A stretch of 64,000 nucleotides of DNA, taken from contig NZ_PDYY01000001.1 in NCBI RefSeq assembly GCF_002743255.1, positions 62,001-126,000 of the forward strand, written 5' to 3'. The position numbers were made by a program, and so were the translations under genes. This document shows, in pieces, positions 35,139 through 44,462 of the stretch. This DNA is from Sporosarcina sp. P2 (GTDB taxonomy: Bacteria > Bacillota > Bacilli > Bacillales_A > Planococcaceae). Position 1 is the first letter of the stretch, and every line of letters starts with the position of its first letter. The notes beneath the pieces are model-generated. The model did not search any database. It worked only from the letters and a program-made list of their open reading frames with translations, and had not been told where the DNA came from.

Positions 35139-37073
35139 ATGCCAGAAAATATTCATTTAACATTTCCAGATGGTGCAGTAAAAGAATTCGAGGATGGCGT
35201 AACAACAGATGAAATTGCGGGCTCCATCAGTCCCGGATTGCGTAAGAGCGCATTGGCGGGAAAAATTGGAGATCAGCTGATCGATTTGAAATCACCAATT
35301 CATACAGATGGAGATATTAGTATCATTACTCCAACGTCAGATGAAGCATTGGAAATTCTGCGCCATAGTACGGCTCACCTTTTGGCACAAGCCGTCAAAC
35401 GCAAATTCCCGGATGCGAAACTAGGAATAGGACCTACTATCGAAAATGGATTCTATTATGATATCGATTCGCCTACACCGATCACTGCAGAAGACTTACC
35501 CGAATTAGAAAAGGAAATGAAACGCATCATTGGCGAAAACTTGCCGATCATTCGTCACGATGTATCCCGTGCTGAAGCCGAAAAACGTTTCAAAGAAATT
35601 GACGATGAATACAAATTGGAACTTCTTGAAGCCATTCCTGAAGATCAACAAGTATCTATCTATGAACAAGGTGAATTTTTCGACTTATGCCGTGGTATTC
35701 ACGTCCCATCTACAGGTAAACTGAAAGAATTTAAACTGTTAAGCATTGCAGGCGCTTATTGGAGAGGGAACTCCGATAACAAAATGCTTCAACGTATCTA
35801 CGGAACAGCTTTCTTCAAAAAAGACGAGCTGAAAGAACACTTGCGCATGCTTGAAGAAGCGAAAGAACGGGATCACCGTAAAATCGGTAAAGAACTGAAT
35901 CTCTTCACGAATTCACAAAAAGTTGGACAAGGTCTTCCACTATGGTTGCCTAAAGGCGCTACTATTCGACGCGTAGTAGAACGTTATATTGTAGATAAAG
36001 AAGAAAGACTAGGCTATCAGCACGTCTATACTCCAGTACTTGGAAGTGTAGAACTCTACAAAACTTCAGGTCACTGGGATCACTATCAAGATGGCATGTT
36101 CCCAACAATGAGTATGGATAACGAAGATCTCGTTTTACGTCCAATGAACTGTCCTCACCACATGATGATTTATAAAAATGGCATTCATTCGTATCGTAAC
36201 TTGCCACTTCGTTTGGCGGAACTTGGCACGATGCACCGTTATGAAATGTCCGGTGCACTTTCAGGTCTTCAACGTGTTCGCGGTATGACATTGAATGATG
36301 CACATATCTTCGTGCGTCCTGATCAGATTAAAGAAGAGTTTAAACGTGTCGTTAGGTTGATCATTGAAGTATATAAAGACTTTAATATTAAAGATTATTC
36401 ATTCCGTCTATCGTATCGTGATCCTGAAGATACAACGAAATATTTTGATGACGATGAAATGTGGGAACGTGCACAAACTATGTTAAAAGAAGCGATGGAT
36501 GAGTTGGAGCTTCCGTATACAGAAGAAGAAGGCGAGGCAGCATTCTACGGTCCAAAATTAGATGTACAAGTAAAAACAGCGATTGGAATGGAAGAAACTC
36601 TTTCCACTGCACAACTTGACTTCCTATTACCTGAGCGCTTTGATCTGACGTATATCGGTGAAGATGGTAAGCAACATCGTCCAGTCGTCATCCATAGAGG
36701 TGTCGTGTCAACGATGGAACGTTTTGTTGCCTTCTTAATTGAAGAATACAAAGGAGCTTTTCCAACATGGTTAGCACCGATTCAAGTAGAACTCATCCCA
36801 GTATCGCCTGACGTTCACTTTGATTATGCAGAGGAAATCAAAGAGAAATTGGCATTGGCTGGGTTCCGAGTAGACGTGGACAGCCGTGACGAAAAGATTG
36901 GTTATAAAATCCGCGAAGCACAAGTGCAAAAGGTTCCGTACATGCTTGTACTAGGCGACCGTGAAATGGAAGCTGGCGAAGTCAATGTTCGTAAATACGG
37001 CGAACAGAAATCTGAAAGCATGTCATTCGACGCATTCCTTGCGCTAATTAAAGAAGATGTGAAGAAGGATTAA
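35139..37073 (+). CDS. thrS: Threonyl-tRNA synthetase
   Basis: Charges tRNA-Thr. 644 residues: TGS domain (1-62), editing domain (about 70-225, [17 protein letters not shown] with the HxxxH pattern), class II catalytic core (about 240-535) and anticodon-binding domain (about 540-644). The zinc/substrate cysteine is in [11 protein letters not shown] (near residue 338), with [12 protein letters not shown] of motif 2 and the motif 3 run [13 protein letters not shown] follows AAAGGGAGTCATACAC. Controlled by the T-box just upstream. Only one threonyl synthetase is seen in the window. Confidence 0.97.
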   Translation: MPENIHLTFPDGAVKEFEDGVTTDEIAGSISPGLRKSALAGKIGDQLIDLKSPIHTDGDISIITPTSDEALEILRHSTAHLLAQAVKRKFPDAKLGIGPTIENGFYYDIDSPTPITAEDLPELEKEMKRIIGENLPIIRHDVSRAEAEKRFKEIDDEYKLELLEAIPEDQQVSIYEQGEFFDLCRGIHVPSTGKLKEFKLLSIAGAYWRGNSDNKMLQRIYGTAFFKKDELKEHLRMLEEAKERDHRKIGKELNLFTNSQKVGQGLPLWLPKGATIRRVVERYIVDKEERLGYQHVYTPVLGSVELYKTSGHWDHYQDGMFPTMSMDNEDLVLRPMNCPHHMMIYKNGIHSYRNLPLRLAELGTMHRYEMSGALSGLQRVRGMTLNDAHIFVRPDQIKEEFKRVVRLIIEVYKDFNIKDYSFRLSYRDPEDTTKYFDDDEMWERAQTMLKEAMDELELPYTEEEGEAAFYGPKLDVQVKTAIGMEETLSTAQLDFLLPERFDLTYIGEDGKQHRPVVIHRGVVSTMERFVAFLIEEYKGAFPTWLAPIQVELIPVSPDVHFDYAEEIKEKLALAGFRVDVDSRDEKIGYKIREAQVQKVPYMLVLGDREMEAGEVNVRKYGEQKSESMSFDAFLALIKEDVKKD

Positions 37074-37350
37074 GGATCAAGATGAAGTCGATAGATTGAA
37101 TGAAGACAAGGCATTGCGGATTGTCGTTTCGGTAAGACGCTTTTTCTTGAGCCCGTGCCGAACAGATCCGTCGGAAGTTTACGCCTTCTGTTCAATCAAC
37201 TACTTTATTGAACTGTAAATAATTACGTTAAGTATTCCCACTAACTAAACGAAGGTGTCTTACAAGCGGTTGGCGATACATGCAGGAGCCGGCCGCAGAC
37301 ACCGAAGTGGATGTTAAGTCATTTTTCATTCAACTTTTCTAAAATAGTAG
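37074..37350. other. Structured non-coding spacer after thrS
   Basis: No ORF is supported. Several complementary pairs are visible: GTTTCGG (37126-37132) with CCGAAC (37158-37163), and GGTGTCT (37254-37260) with AGACACC (37297-37303) enclosing GCGG/CCGC and GGC/GCC. No classic terminator with a long T run directly follows thrS. It could hold a decayed repeat or an unknown structured RNA. Confidence 0.35.
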
Positions 37351-37379
37351 TTGCAATATTATCCATAACGCGCTATACT
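37351..37379 (+). promoter_or_regulatory. Upstream promoter of the infC operon
   Basis: TTGCAA (37351-37356), a 17-base spacer and TATACT (37374-37379). The same hexamers and spacing occur at the thrS T-box promoter. Confidence 0.65.
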
Positions 37380-37439
37380 TAAAAAGTTGAATTAATTCAA
37401 ACATAACTTGTGCATCCGACAATAGGATATGCAGAGTTG

Positions 37440-37468
37440 TTGACACTAGATACTAAAGATGATATTAT
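37440..37468 (+). promoter_or_regulatory. Main promoter of infC-rpmI-rplT
   Basis: A consensus TTGACA (37440-37445), a 17-base spacer and TATTAT (37463-37468). It is about 30 bases before the L20 leader. Confidence 0.85.
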
Positions 37469-37500
37469 TAATAAGGTTAACTGAATACAGTTTGTGGTAT

Positions 37501-37634
37501 AAGAAGAGGCTACCCGCTTCTCACCTGTTCGACGCAATGAAGTTGTTGCCAGGTTAGCACAATAAGTTTATATCTATGTGTACTAGCATAGTATACTTAC
37601 GCGGGTAGACAAATCATATTTGTCTACTTTTTTT
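37501..37634 (+). ncRNA. L20 leader (ribosomal protein autoregulatory RNA) with terminator
   Basis: The leader of infC-rpmI-rplT in Bacillales. CTACCCGC (37510-37517) can pair with GCGGGTAG (37601-37608); CACCTG with CAGGT lies within. The last bases of the downstream arm (GTAG) also open the terminator stem GTAGACAAAT (37605-37614) with ATTTGTCTAC (37618-37627), followed by seven T. So leader pairing and terminator exclude each other, the expected logic by which L20 represses its own operon. Confidence 0.85.
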
Positions 37635-37730
37635 ATTTTGTAAAATGGATAGACCTATGGGACTTTGCAGTCGGAATTTCCGATATACCAAAACATGTAT
37701 TCACGAGACAATATTCGGAGGTGGATTACT

Positions 37731-38249
37731 ATTAGCAAAGACATGTACGTAAATGATGGTATCAGAGCACGTGAGTTGCGATTAATCGATCACAACGGCG
37801 AACAACTCGGTATCAAAACACGTAATGAAGCTTTAGAAATTGCTGCTCAAGCAAACCTGGACTTAGTTCTTGTTGCTCCACAAGCGAAGCCCCCAGTAGC
37901 TCGTGTTATGGACCATGGAAAGTTCAAGTTCGAACAGCAAAAGAAAGAGCGTGAAGTACGTAAGAATCAAAAGATCATCAACGTAAAAGAAGTACGACTT
38001 AGCCCTACAATCGATGAGCATGATTTCCAAACGAAACTTCGTAACGGAATCAAGTTCTTGGAAAATGGGGATAAGGTGAAAGCTTCGATTCGTTTCCGCG
38101 GCCGTGCAATTACGCACAAAGAAATTGGCCAACGAGTTCTTGATCGCTTTGCAGAAGCTTGCAAAGAAGTTGCAACTGTTGAAGTTAAACCAAAAATGGA
38201 AGGTCGGAGCATGTTCTTAATACTTGCCCCACTTGCCGAAAAACAGTAA
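37731..38249 (+). CDS. infC: Translation initiation factor IF-3, AUU start
   Basis: IF3 binds the 30S subunit and checks initiator tRNA and start codon. No ATG or GTG stands at the right place: GGAGGT (37717-37722) is followed 8 bases later by ATT at 37731, giving (M)[14 protein letters not shown], 172 residues, as in B. subtilis. An AUU start lets IF3 repress its own synthesis. The longer frame from 37665 runs upstream of this site without a ribosome signal. Domains: N-terminal 1-75 ([22 protein letters not shown]) and C-terminal 85-172 ([23 protein letters not shown]). Confidence 0.94.
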   Translation: MSKDMYVNDGIRARELRLIDHNGEQLGIKTRNEALEIAAQANLDLVLVAPQAKPPVARVMDHGKFKFEQQKKEREVRKNQKIINVKEVRLSPTIDEHDFQTKLRNGIKFLENGDKVKASIRFRGRAITHKEIGQRVLDRFAEACKEVATVEVKPKMEGRSMFLILAPLAEKQ

Positions 38250-38275
38250 CACGAACAATTTAGGAGGAACAGAAC

Positions 38276-38476
38276 ATGCCAAAAATGAAAACTCACCGCG
38301 GTTCCGCGAAACGTTTCAAAAGAACTGGAACTGGTAAATTAAAACGTGGCCGTGCTTACACAAGTCACCTATTTGCTAACAAATCTACGAAGGCTAAACG
38401 TCACTTACGTAAGTCTTCACTAGTTTCTTCAGGCGATTACAAGCGTATTCGCGAAATGCTCACATACATGAAGTAA
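38276..38476 (+). CDS. rpmI: 50S ribosomal protein L35
   Basis: A 66-residue, very basic protein with the L35 start [20 protein letters not shown] and the end [15 protein letters not shown]. Part of the 50S subunit. ATG follows TTTAGGAGGAACAGAAC. It lies between infC and rplT, as in all Bacillales. Confidence 0.97.
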   Translation: MPKMKTHRGSAKRFKRTGTGKLKRGRAYTSHLFANKSTKAKRHLRKSSLVSSGDYKRIREMLTYMK

Positions 38477-38518
38477 GACCGAACACACACTTAAAGGATA
38501 AGCAGGAGGTAATGCACT

Positions 38519-38878
38519 ATGCCACGCGTAAAAGGTGGAACAGTAACGCGCAAGCGTCATAAAAAGGTATTGAAATTAGCAAAAGGTTATTTTGGTTCAA
38601 AACATAGACTTTATAAGGTAGCAAACCAACAGGTAATGAAATCTTATAACTATGCTTACCGCGACCGTCGTAACAAAAAACGTGATTTCCGTAGACTATG
38701 GATTACACGTATCAACGCGGCTGCTCGTGTGAATGGTATTTCATACAGCACATTAATGCACGGCTTGAAAGTAGCTGGCATCGATGTTAACCGTAAGATG
38801 CTTGCAGAACTTGCAGTGACAGATGCATCAGCATTTGCACAACTTGCAGAGACAGCAAAAAAATCTGTAGCAAAATAA
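38519..38878 (+). CDS. rplT: 50S ribosomal protein L20
   Basis: 119 residues, the normal length. Binds 23S rRNA early in 50S assembly and, in Bacillales, represses this operon through the upstream leader. Signatures: [33 protein letters not shown], and [23 protein letters not shown] follows AGCAGGAGGTAATGCACT. A terminator begins 11 bases after the stop. Confidence 0.97.
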   Translation: MPRVKGGTVTRKRHKKVLKLAKGYFGSKHRLYKVANQQVMKSYNYAYRDRRNKKRDFRRLWITRINAAARVNGISYSTLMHGLKVAGIDVNRKMLAELAVTDASAFAQLAETAKKSVAK

Positions 38879-38888
38879 GATGAACCAA

Positions 38889-38938
38889 AATCCACTTTCG
38901 TTTTCATTCTTATATGGAAATGAAGGTGGATTTTTTTC
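38889..38938 (+). terminator. Terminator of infC-rpmI-rplT
   Basis: AATCCACTTTCGTT pairs, with two G-U pairs, with AATGAAGGTGGATT, followed by seven T ending at 38937. It lies within the artificial 5' extension of the next frame, which supports the later start of ysdA. Confidence 0.82.
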
Positions 38939-38957
38939 GTATGGAGGAATGGCTGAA

Positions 38958-39248
38958 ATGGCACAAACTCTATTGATTTATATGGTCATCCTGTCACTCT
39001 GGGCGTTTTTGGCGATGGGGTATGATAAAAGACAAGCTAAAAAGAAAAGGCAACGTGTACCAGAACGAAATCTATGGTTATTGGCACTGCTTGGTGGTGG
39101 AGTAGGTGCGTACGTTGGCATGCAATTCTTTCATCACAAAACGAGAAAGACCCATTTCCGTATTGGATTTCTGCTTCTGATGATGATCGACATAGTGCTG
39201 CTACTAGCGATATATGGTGTGAAATTCCCAACAACCGTTATATTTTGA
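38958..39248 (+). CDS. ysdA: DUF1294 membrane protein YsdA
   Basis: A 96-residue DUF1294 protein with two or three helices: about 3-20 (TLLIYMVILSLWAFLAMG), then a basic loop DKRQAKKKRQRVPERN, a glycine-rich helix LWLLALLGGGVGAYVGM, HKTRKTHFRIGF, and a last helix LLLMMIDIVLLLAIYGV. Function unknown. I start at the ATG at 38958, 10 bases after GGAGG; the frame runs further upstream but through the rplT terminator. Its place after rplT is as in B. subtilis. Confidence 0.85.
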   Translation: MAQTLLIYMVILSLWAFLAMGYDKRQAKKKRQRVPERNLWLLALLGGGVGAYVGMQFFHHKTRKTHFRIGFLLLMMIDIVLLLAIYGVKFPTTVIF

Positions 39249-39250
39249 TA

Positions 39251-39283
39251 TAAAAAAGGAAATAGCTTTTCTTAGCTATTTCC
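39251..39283 (-). terminator. Terminator of ysdB
   Basis: GGAAATAGCT (39258-39267) and AGCTATTTCC (39274-39283) form a 10-bp stem; on the minus strand it is followed by TTTTTTAT. Confidence 0.82.
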
Positions 39284-39289
39284 ATCCAA

Positions 39290-39670
39290 TCAAGATTTCA
39301 TTAATTGTTCAATTGGGTTCTTCCAATTGATTTCAGCATGGGGATAATTCGTTCGTACTTCGGATTCAAGAAAATGAAAATCCTCTTTTGTCATACCTTG
39401 CAATTTTGCTTCATTTTTTACCCAAATGAAAATGGAAACAACATCAAAAGAATCAGACGTGGTGCCTAGATATTTCTCACCTTCAAACATCGCACCTTTG
39501 TACGTAATAAAGAAGTTTTTACGGATATTTTTCACATCGTCATAAAAATAATATTGTTCTTTTTCATACGCTTCATCCAGCTTTCGCTTAGCATCTGTCA
39601 AATAGCGAATGCCGGCATAAAACAAATAAATAACCAATGCTATAATGAAGACGCGGATCAATAAAATCAT
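39290..39670 (-). CDS. ysdB: YsdB, sigma-W-controlled membrane-anchored protein
   Basis: 126 residues: an N-terminal membrane helix (about 3-22, LLIRVFIIALVIYLFYAGI) and a soluble domain with YYFYDDVKNIRKNFFITYKG, AMFEGEKYLGTT and FDVVSIFIW. This matches my recollection of B. subtilis YsdB, a member of the sigma-W envelope-stress regulon, and the position beside ysdA agrees. The sigma-W-type promoter upstream supports it. Molecular role unknown. ATG follows CAGGAGCTGATTTC. It is transcribed opposite to its neighbours. Confidence 0.85.
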   Translation of the reverse strand: MILLIRVFIIALVIYLFYAGIRYLTDAKRKLDEAYEKEQYYFYDDVKNIRKNFFITYKGAMFEGEKYLGTTSDSFDVVSIFIWVKNEAKLQGMTKEDFHFLESEVRTNYPHAEINWKNPIEQLMKS

Positions 39671-39691
39671 GAAATCAGCTCCTGCAAACGA

Positions 39692-39708
39692 TATAGTACT
39701 GTACTATA
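39692..39708. promoter_or_regulatory. Perfect 17-bp palindrome at the ysdB transcription start
   Basis: TATAGTACTGTACTATA is symmetrical at all 16 arm positions. It overlaps the CGTA of the sigma-W-type promoter and the likely start point, and it lies between ysdB and the divergent dUTPase gene. I know no named regulator for it. Confidence 0.55.
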
Positions 39709-39733
39709 CGGATGAGTATGGGAAAAGGTTTCA
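39705..39733 (-). promoter_or_regulatory. Sigma-W-type promoter of ysdB
   Basis: On the minus strand TGAAAC (39733-39728), a 17-base spacer beginning CTTTTC, and CGTATA (39710-39705). The known sigma-W pattern is TGAAAC, 16-17 bases, CGTA. The gene start is about 35 bases downstream. Confidence 0.8.
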
Positions 39734-39763
39734 TTTACTAGCGAAATGGTGGAGGGAATTTAA

Positions 39764-40249
39764 TTGAAATTACATCAACTATTTGAAATGCAAAGAGCGC
39801 TCGATACATATATTCAAAAAAATCATCAAACGAATGAAACATTTACTGAAAGAGGTCTGGCATTATTAGTCGAACTTTCTGAGTTGGCTAACGAAACGCG
39901 TTGTTTTAAATTCTGGAGCACGAAAGGTCCTTCAGCTGACAGCGTTATTTTAGAAGAGTATGTGGATTCTATTCATTTCTTATTATCTTTAGGAATTGAA
40001 AAAGGCTTTGATGGATTGGAAGAATGGCCGGCAAGTGATACGAAAGATCAAAATTTGACACAGCAGTTTATTCAAACAGGTCAATCTATTTATGCATTCT
40101 TGGATTCATTAGCATTTGAAGATTATAAAAAAATCTGGGTGAACTACGGAGCGCTTGCGAATACGCTCGGTTTTACTGAAGAACAAATTATACAAGCATA
40201 CATAGATAAAAATGAAGAAAACTACGCACGTCAAAGAAGTGGATACTGA
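39764..40249 (+). CDS. Dimeric all-alpha dUTPase
   Basis: A 161-residue member of the dUTPase/dUTP-pyrophosphatase family related to MazG, which hydrolyses dUTP to dUMP and keeps uracil out of DNA. Metal-binding motifs are visible: VELSELANETRCFKFW (E-x-x-x-E) followed by EEYVDSIHF (E-x-x-x-D), and later the KIWVNYGALANTLGF helix. Starts at TTG (MKLHQLFEM) 8 bases after GGAGGG. It diverges from ysdB. Not the beta-trimeric Dut type. Confidence 0.88.
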   Translation: MKLHQLFEMQRALDTYIQKNHQTNETFTERGLALLVELSELANETRCFKFWSTKGPSADSVILEEYVDSIHFLLSLGIEKGFDGLEEWPASDTKDQNLTQQFIQTGQSIYAFLDSLAFEDYKKIWVNYGALANTLGFTEEQIIQAYIDKNEENYARQRSGY

Positions 40250-40308
40250 GCGATATCATTAGCTTCACTGCCATTTTAACTATAGTAAAAGTTTCATAAA
40301 TAAATAAA

Positions 40309-40338
40309 TTGACAAAAAGACTGTTTTGATAATAAAAT
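40309..40338 (+). promoter_or_regulatory. Promoter of the HTH gene
   Basis: Consensus TTGACA (40309-40314), an 18-base spacer and TAAAAT (40333-40338), 34 bases before the start codon. Confidence 0.72.
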
Positions 40339-40371
40339 TAATACACTATAGGTCATACAGGGGGTATTTCG

Positions 40372-40860
40372 TTGAACGAATGGAGTAAGGATGATTTTGG
40401 ACTGCGTTTAAAGGCACTGAGAGAACGTCGAGGACTATCGATGATGGCATTTGGAGCAGCAATTGGCACATCAGCTAGTCGAATTAAAGATTGGGAGCGC
40501 GGTAAGAACGCACCATCAGCTGCATGGATCGCTAAAATTTCAGAGCGTTTTTCTGTTTCTACCGATGAATTGATTATGGGTGAGGTAACATTTACTCCGT
40601 ATTTCAAAGCGACAGGTAATACAGTAGAATCACTTTATGATCGTCTTCGTGAAACGATGAATGTCGAATCCTCTGGTAAATGGCCAACAGAAATTGATGA
40701 GCTATATGCAGAAATCGATGCAGTGAATAAAGAGAAGTATCGTAGCGGAAAAGGACGTCGATCAGCTGAGAAAGAGCTGATGGAGTTGGCTATCCGTCTT
40801 CCTAAGAAAGATGTACTAGAATTGCTCGAGCTCGCTAAATATAAAAGACGCACGCTATAA
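40372..40860 (+). CDS. XRE-family helix-turn-helix protein
   Basis: 162 residues. The N-terminal 65 are a Cro/C1 HTH (LKALRERRGLSMMAFGAAIG, then SRIKDWERGKNAPS). The rest is a helical segment rich in charge (KYRSGKGRRSAEKELMELAI) with a final LELLELAKYKRR. Cytoplasmic DNA binder; target and ligand unknown. Starts at TTG after GGGGGTATTTC, with a strong promoter and a strong terminator, so it is expressed alone. No phage genes lie near it. Confidence 0.85.
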   Translation: MNEWSKDDFGLRLKALRERRGLSMMAFGAAIGTSASRIKDWERGKNAPSAAWIAKISERFSVSTDELIMGEVTFTPYFKATGNTVESLYDRLRETMNVESSGKWPTEIDELYAEIDAVNKEKYRSGKGRRSAEKELMELAIRLPKKDVLELLELAKYKRRTL

Positions 40861-40861
40861 C

Positions 40862-40908
40862 ACGATGTCCCTGGAAGTGATTATACTTCGAGGGACATCG
40901 TTTTTTTT
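40862..40908 (+). terminator. Terminator of the HTH gene
   Basis: ACGATGTCCCT (40862-40872) pairs perfectly with AGGGACATCGT (40891-40901), followed by eight T. Confidence 0.92.
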
Positions 40909-40949
40909 ATTAGAAATCTAAAATTAAAATCGGAAAAGCTGGATAAGTT

Positions 40950-41095
40950 AGTAGAGAGTAGGAGGGGATTGAAACTCCAGCTGGCGGACGCTTCCCATGG
41001 GCCGAGCGGTGGGCTCACCAATTCGAAAGCTCCATCTGATTGTCTCACCTGTCGGGCTTGATCCCCCCTGAGTCGCCTCAACTTCCAATTTAATC
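40950..41095. repeat. Dispersed Bacillales intergenic repeat, copy 1
   Basis: Read on the minus strand it runs GAGGCGACTC, GACAGGTGAGAC, GGTGAGCCCACCGC, GGAAGCGTCCGCC and ends near TTTCAATCCCC. I recognise this order from a widespread non-coding repeat in Bacillales genomes (GAGGCGACTC...GACAGGTGAGAC...GGCTCACCG...GGAAAGCGTC). It has no ORF. It is partly eroded. Confidence 0.6.
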
Positions 41096-41244
41096 CTGCC
41101 TAAATAGATGTAGATCATTTACTGGCATTAGAGTGGTTATTGTTGTAGTCTTTGAACTTATTCTTAGTTTAAGTGCAGCTCCAGTTCAGTACTATTTACT
41201 ATTCAGACTTTAATGCTCAACAAAAAGTTACTACTATTTACTGT

Positions 41245-41465
41245 GCAGGGATTTTCGTTCCGAGCGGCGACTCCCGCGGGAATAGCAATTACTTCTGCGA
41301 TTATAAGCGAAGCGTTATGAGCATGAGTCTTGAGAACACGGACAGATGCCTTAATTTCTGCAAAGTACACAGAAATACGGCAAAGCGAACCCTTCGCTGT
41401 TCGCTTGGCTCAAGCCATGCCCGCAGGAAAGCGTCCGCTCGGAACGGAAATCCCCTACCCTACAC
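41245..41465. repeat. Dispersed Bacillales repeat with inverted ends, copy 2
   Basis: The ends are inverted repeats of about 36-38 bases: left GATTTTCGTTCCGAGCGG, then CGACTCCCGCGGG; right end on the other strand GATTTCCGTTCCGAGCGG, then ACGCTTTCCTGCGGG. The interior holds GCGAACCCTTCGCTGTTCGC, itself a hairpin, and CATGGCTTGAGCC on the minus strand. There is no transposase; the 107-residue frame across it is an artefact. Confidence 0.7.
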
Positions 41466-41583
41466 CATGTCAGTCACTTCTTATATTACAAAATAATGAA
41501 TAATCAAATAGCGTGAAATGTAGGAAAATAGAATGAAATACGTTATGATAGAGTCGTATATAAACCCAAGGAGGATGAGTTGA

Positions 41584-42567
41584 TTGAAAGCATTCGTTCA
41601 TGAAAATGGTGAGCTCCACTATACAGATATCGCCGAACCCTCAGCTGGAAATGGTAAAGTAATTGTCGCCTTGAAAACAGCAGGACTTAATCGACGTGAT
41701 ACTGCTATACCGAAACGACGTGGAGATGCTAAAGAACCATTGGTAATGGGATCAGACGGCGCAGGCACGATTGAATCAATCGGAGAAGGTGTAACCGGTT
41801 GGAACATAGGAGACGAAGTAATTATTAATCCATCCCTTCGATGGTTCGAAGAAAGCGATGCGCCTCCAGTTGAGTTTGATATTTTAGGTATGCCGGATCA
41901 TGGCACGTTTGCTGAGAGGATTTGCATATCTTCAGAACAGCTAGAGAAAAAGCCATCACATCTCACATGGAATGAATCTGCAGTTATCGCCCTAGCCGGA
42001 CTAACAGGTTATCGTGCACTAGTGACGAGGGGTCGTATAGAAGAAGGGCAAACCGTCTTTATTCCTGGAGCAGGAAGTGGAGTCGCGACCTATATGATTC
42101 AATTTGCAAAGAAAATGGGAGCGAGTGTCATCGTGTCCTCAAGAAGTGAAGAAAAAAGAAATCACGCAATGAAAATCGGTGCAGATATAGCGATTGATAC
42201 GAATAGTGATTGGCCAACAGAACTACAAGATGAACGTGTGGATCTTGTGATTGAGAGTGTGGGAAGGGCAACATTCAATCGTTCTCTTGAAATTCTAAAA
42301 AAAGGTGGTCGGATCGTAGTATTTGGTGCAACGACAGAAGATACCGTCGAACTGAACTTACGTGAATTCTTTTACGGTCAGTATTCGTTACTTGGCACTA
42401 CGATGGGAAGTCGTGAAGAATTACGCGATATGTTAGCGTTAGTTGAAGAGCATCAAATCCATCCTGTTATTGATTCAGTGATTCCTCTTGAAAATGCAAG
42501 TGAGGCATTTACTAGGCTGGATGACAGTGTACAATTCGGTAAAATCGTTTTAGCCATTTCAAAATAA
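41584..42567 (+). CDS. Zinc-independent MDR alcohol dehydrogenase/quinone reductase
   Basis: A 327-residue medium-chain dehydrogenase/reductase: GroES-like domain (1-125, [26 protein letters not shown]) and Rossmann domain (130-270, [28 protein letters not shown]). The catalytic-zinc cysteine of true ADHs is replaced (AGLNRRD), so it should be a zinc-free NADPH quinone or enone reductase; similar to B. subtilis YogA. TTG start after CCAAGGAGGATGAG. A TGAAAT...CGTATA pair 15 bases apart lies upstream but is too weak to call. Confidence 0.82.
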   Translation: MKAFVHENGELHYTDIAEPSAGNGKVIVALKTAGLNRRDTAIPKRRGDAKEPLVMGSDGAGTIESIGEGVTGWNIGDEVIINPSLRWFEESDAPPVEFDILGMPDHGTFAERICISSEQLEKKPSHLTWNESAVIALAGLTGYRALVTRGRIEEGQTVFIPGAGSGVATYMIQFAKKMGASVIVSSRSEEKRNHAMKIGADIAIDTNSDWPTELQDERVDLVIESVGRATFNRSLEILKKGGRIVVFGATTEDTVELNLREFFYGQYSLLGTTMGSREELRDMLALVEEHQIHPVIDSVIPLENASEAFTRLDDSVQFGKIVLAISK

Positions 42568-42601
42568 ACCATATACCCTGTATAGAAAGGCAGTGGAAGT
42601 A

Positions 42602-44281
42602 GTGACGAAAGAAGTAAAGACACTGACAGACCTGGAAATCGCTTCAAAAGCAATTATGCAACCAATTGAAGACATAGCATCCAAAGCAGGAATTCCCTTG
42701 GATGCATTGGAGCTATATGGTAAATATAAAGCAAAAATTAATGTAGATCTTATTCCCCAAAAAACTTCACAAGCAAAGATCGTACTCGTAACCGCTACAA
42801 GTCCAACACCAGCTGGAGAAGGAAAATCGACAGTGACAGTGGGTCTTGGTGATGCGCTTTCTCGTTTAGGTAAGAAAACTATGATTGCATTGCGTGAACC
42901 TTCATTAGGACCCGTAATGGGTATCAAAGGTGGAGCAACGGGTGGCGGCTTCTCCCAAGTTCTGCCTATGGAAGACATCAATTTGCACTTTACTGGAGAC
43001 CTTCATGCCATTACAACGGTTAATAACGCGCTGAGCGCTATGATCGATAACCATTTGCATCAAGGCAATGCGTTAAAGATCGATCCTCGTCGTATTACAT
43101 GGAAACGCGTCATGGATATGAATGACCGTGCGCTCCGCCATGTAACAATTGGTTTGGGTGGACCAGCACAAGGCGTACCACGTGAAGATGGTTTTGATAT
43201 TACAGTAGCATCCGAAATCATGGCTGTATTCTGTCTGGCGACTAGCTTACAAGACTTAAAAGAGCGCTTGTCCGAAATAGTCATCGGCTATACGTATGAA
43301 AAAGAAGCCGTGACTGTGCGTGATTTAGGTGTAGAAGGTGCGTTGACACTTCTGCTAAAAGATGCATTCAAACCTAACCTCGTTCAAACAATCGAAGGCA
43401 CACCAGCTTTCATTCACGGTGGACCGTTTGCAAATATTGCCCATGGATGTAACTCGTTAATTGCAACGAATACAGCGCGTAATCTGGCTGACTATGTCGT
43501 GACAGAAGCAGGATTTGGATCAGATTTAGGTGCGGAGAAATTTATGGATATTAAAGCGCGCATCGGTAAATTCCAGCCGGATGCAGTCGTTCTTGTAACG
43601 ACAATTCGTGCGCTCAAAATGCACGGCGGAGTTGCGAAGCAGAATTTAAAAGTAGAAAATAGTCAAGCTGTAGAAAATGGTTTAGTTAACTTGGAAAAGC
43701 ATGTCGAAACGATTCTGTCGTTCGGGGTGAAACCTATTGTCGCGCTCAATCATTTTGTTGGCGACTCTAATAGTGAACTTCAGGTAGTACTAAAGTGGTG
43801 TCAGGAGAATAATGTAAAAGTCGCTTTAACTGATGTGTGGCAAGATGGTGGAGCGGGCGGTGAAGCATTGGCGAAAGAAGTTCTGAAAGTGATGGAAGAG
43901 CCAAATAATTTTGCGCCGATTTATGAAGTAGAGCAATCCGTAGAAGAAAAACTCACAGCGATTGTTCAAAAAGTATATGGTGGCGCAGGCATTATATTTA
44001 CCGATCAGGCAAAGAAAGATTTAGCCGAAATCAAAAAGAATGGCTGGGATTTGTTACCGGTCTGTATGGCAAAGACGCAGTACTCGTTTTCCGATGATCC
44101 AAAAAAGTTAGGACGTCCAACAGACTTTTTGATCACAATCCGCAATATCTTACCGAAACTCGGAGCAGGTTTCTTAGTTTGTCTGACCGGCGACATCATG
44201 ACTATGCCTGGTTTACCAAAAAAACCAGCAGCGCTCAATATGGATGTCGATTCGGCAGGTAATGCCAAAGGGTTAATGTAA
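42602..44281 (+). CDS. fhs: Formate-tetrahydrofolate ligase
   Basis: Makes 10-formyl-THF from formate, THF and ATP for purine and initiator formyl-Met synthesis. 559 residues from the GTG at 42602 ([12 protein letters not shown]), 11 bases from AAAGG; an in-frame GTG at 42593 is too close to that site. P-loop [14 protein letters not shown], then [39 protein letters not shown] and the C-terminal [15 protein letters not shown] are all characteristic. It follows the MDR gene by 34 bases and precedes a terminator. Confidence 0.96.
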   Translation: MTKEVKTLTDLEIASKAIMQPIEDIASKAGIPLDALELYGKYKAKINVDLIPQKTSQAKIVLVTATSPTPAGEGKSTVTVGLGDALSRLGKKTMIALREPSLGPVMGIKGGATGGGFSQVLPMEDINLHFTGDLHAITTVNNALSAMIDNHLHQGNALKIDPRRITWKRVMDMNDRALRHVTIGLGGPAQGVPREDGFDITVASEIMAVFCLATSLQDLKERLSEIVIGYTYEKEAVTVRDLGVEGALTLLLKDAFKPNLVQTIEGTPAFIHGGPFANIAHGCNSLIATNTARNLADYVVTEAGFGSDLGAEKFMDIKARIGKFQPDAVVLVTTIRALKMHGGVAKQNLKVENSQAVENGLVNLEKHVETILSFGVKPIVALNHFVGDSNSELQVVLKWCQENNVKVALTDVWQDGGAGGEALAKEVLKVMEEPNNFAPIYEVEQSVEEKLTAIVQKVYGGAGIIFTDQAKKDLAEIKKNGWDLLPVCMAKTQYSFSDDPKKLGRPTDFLITIRNILPKLGAGFLVCLTGDIMTMPGLPKKPAALNMDVDSAGNAKGLM

Positions 44282-44306
44282 TTTCTTTCTATAGTAGTGA
44301 AATGAT

Positions 44307-44340
44307 AAGCAAAGAGCCAGTACGGCTTTTTGCTTTTTTA
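44307..44340 (+). terminator. Terminator of fhs
   Basis: AAGCAAAGAGCC pairs with GGCTTTTTGCTT (with G-U) over a short loop and is followed by TTTTTT. Confidence 0.75.
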
Positions 44341-44403
44341 GTAAAAGTAGGTAAGTAAAAGAAGTGATCAATATTCTTAATGCCCCTCGGTTGGATCATA
44401 AAT

Positions 44404-44450
44404 AGGATGTACAGAAAGTCGTCAACATGACATTCTGTACATCCTTTTGT
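44404..44450. terminator. Second hairpin between fhs and the M3 peptidase gene
   Basis: AGGATGTACAGAA (44404-44416) and TTCTGTACATCCT (44433-44445) form a perfect 13-bp stem between convergent genes; TTTTGTGTT follows on the plus strand. Direction uncertain. Confidence 0.6.
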
Positions 44451-44462
44451 GTTCCTATAAAA

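Noticed and set aside
41173..41496. 107-residue open frame in the repeat region
   Set aside because: It lies across a repeat with inverted ends, its protein has no recognisable domain, and there is no ribosome site before it.
40909..41583. Insertion sequence
   Set aside because: No transposase frame and no target duplication visible; an 11-base TACTATTTACT direct repeat (41190 and 41232) lies on one side only.
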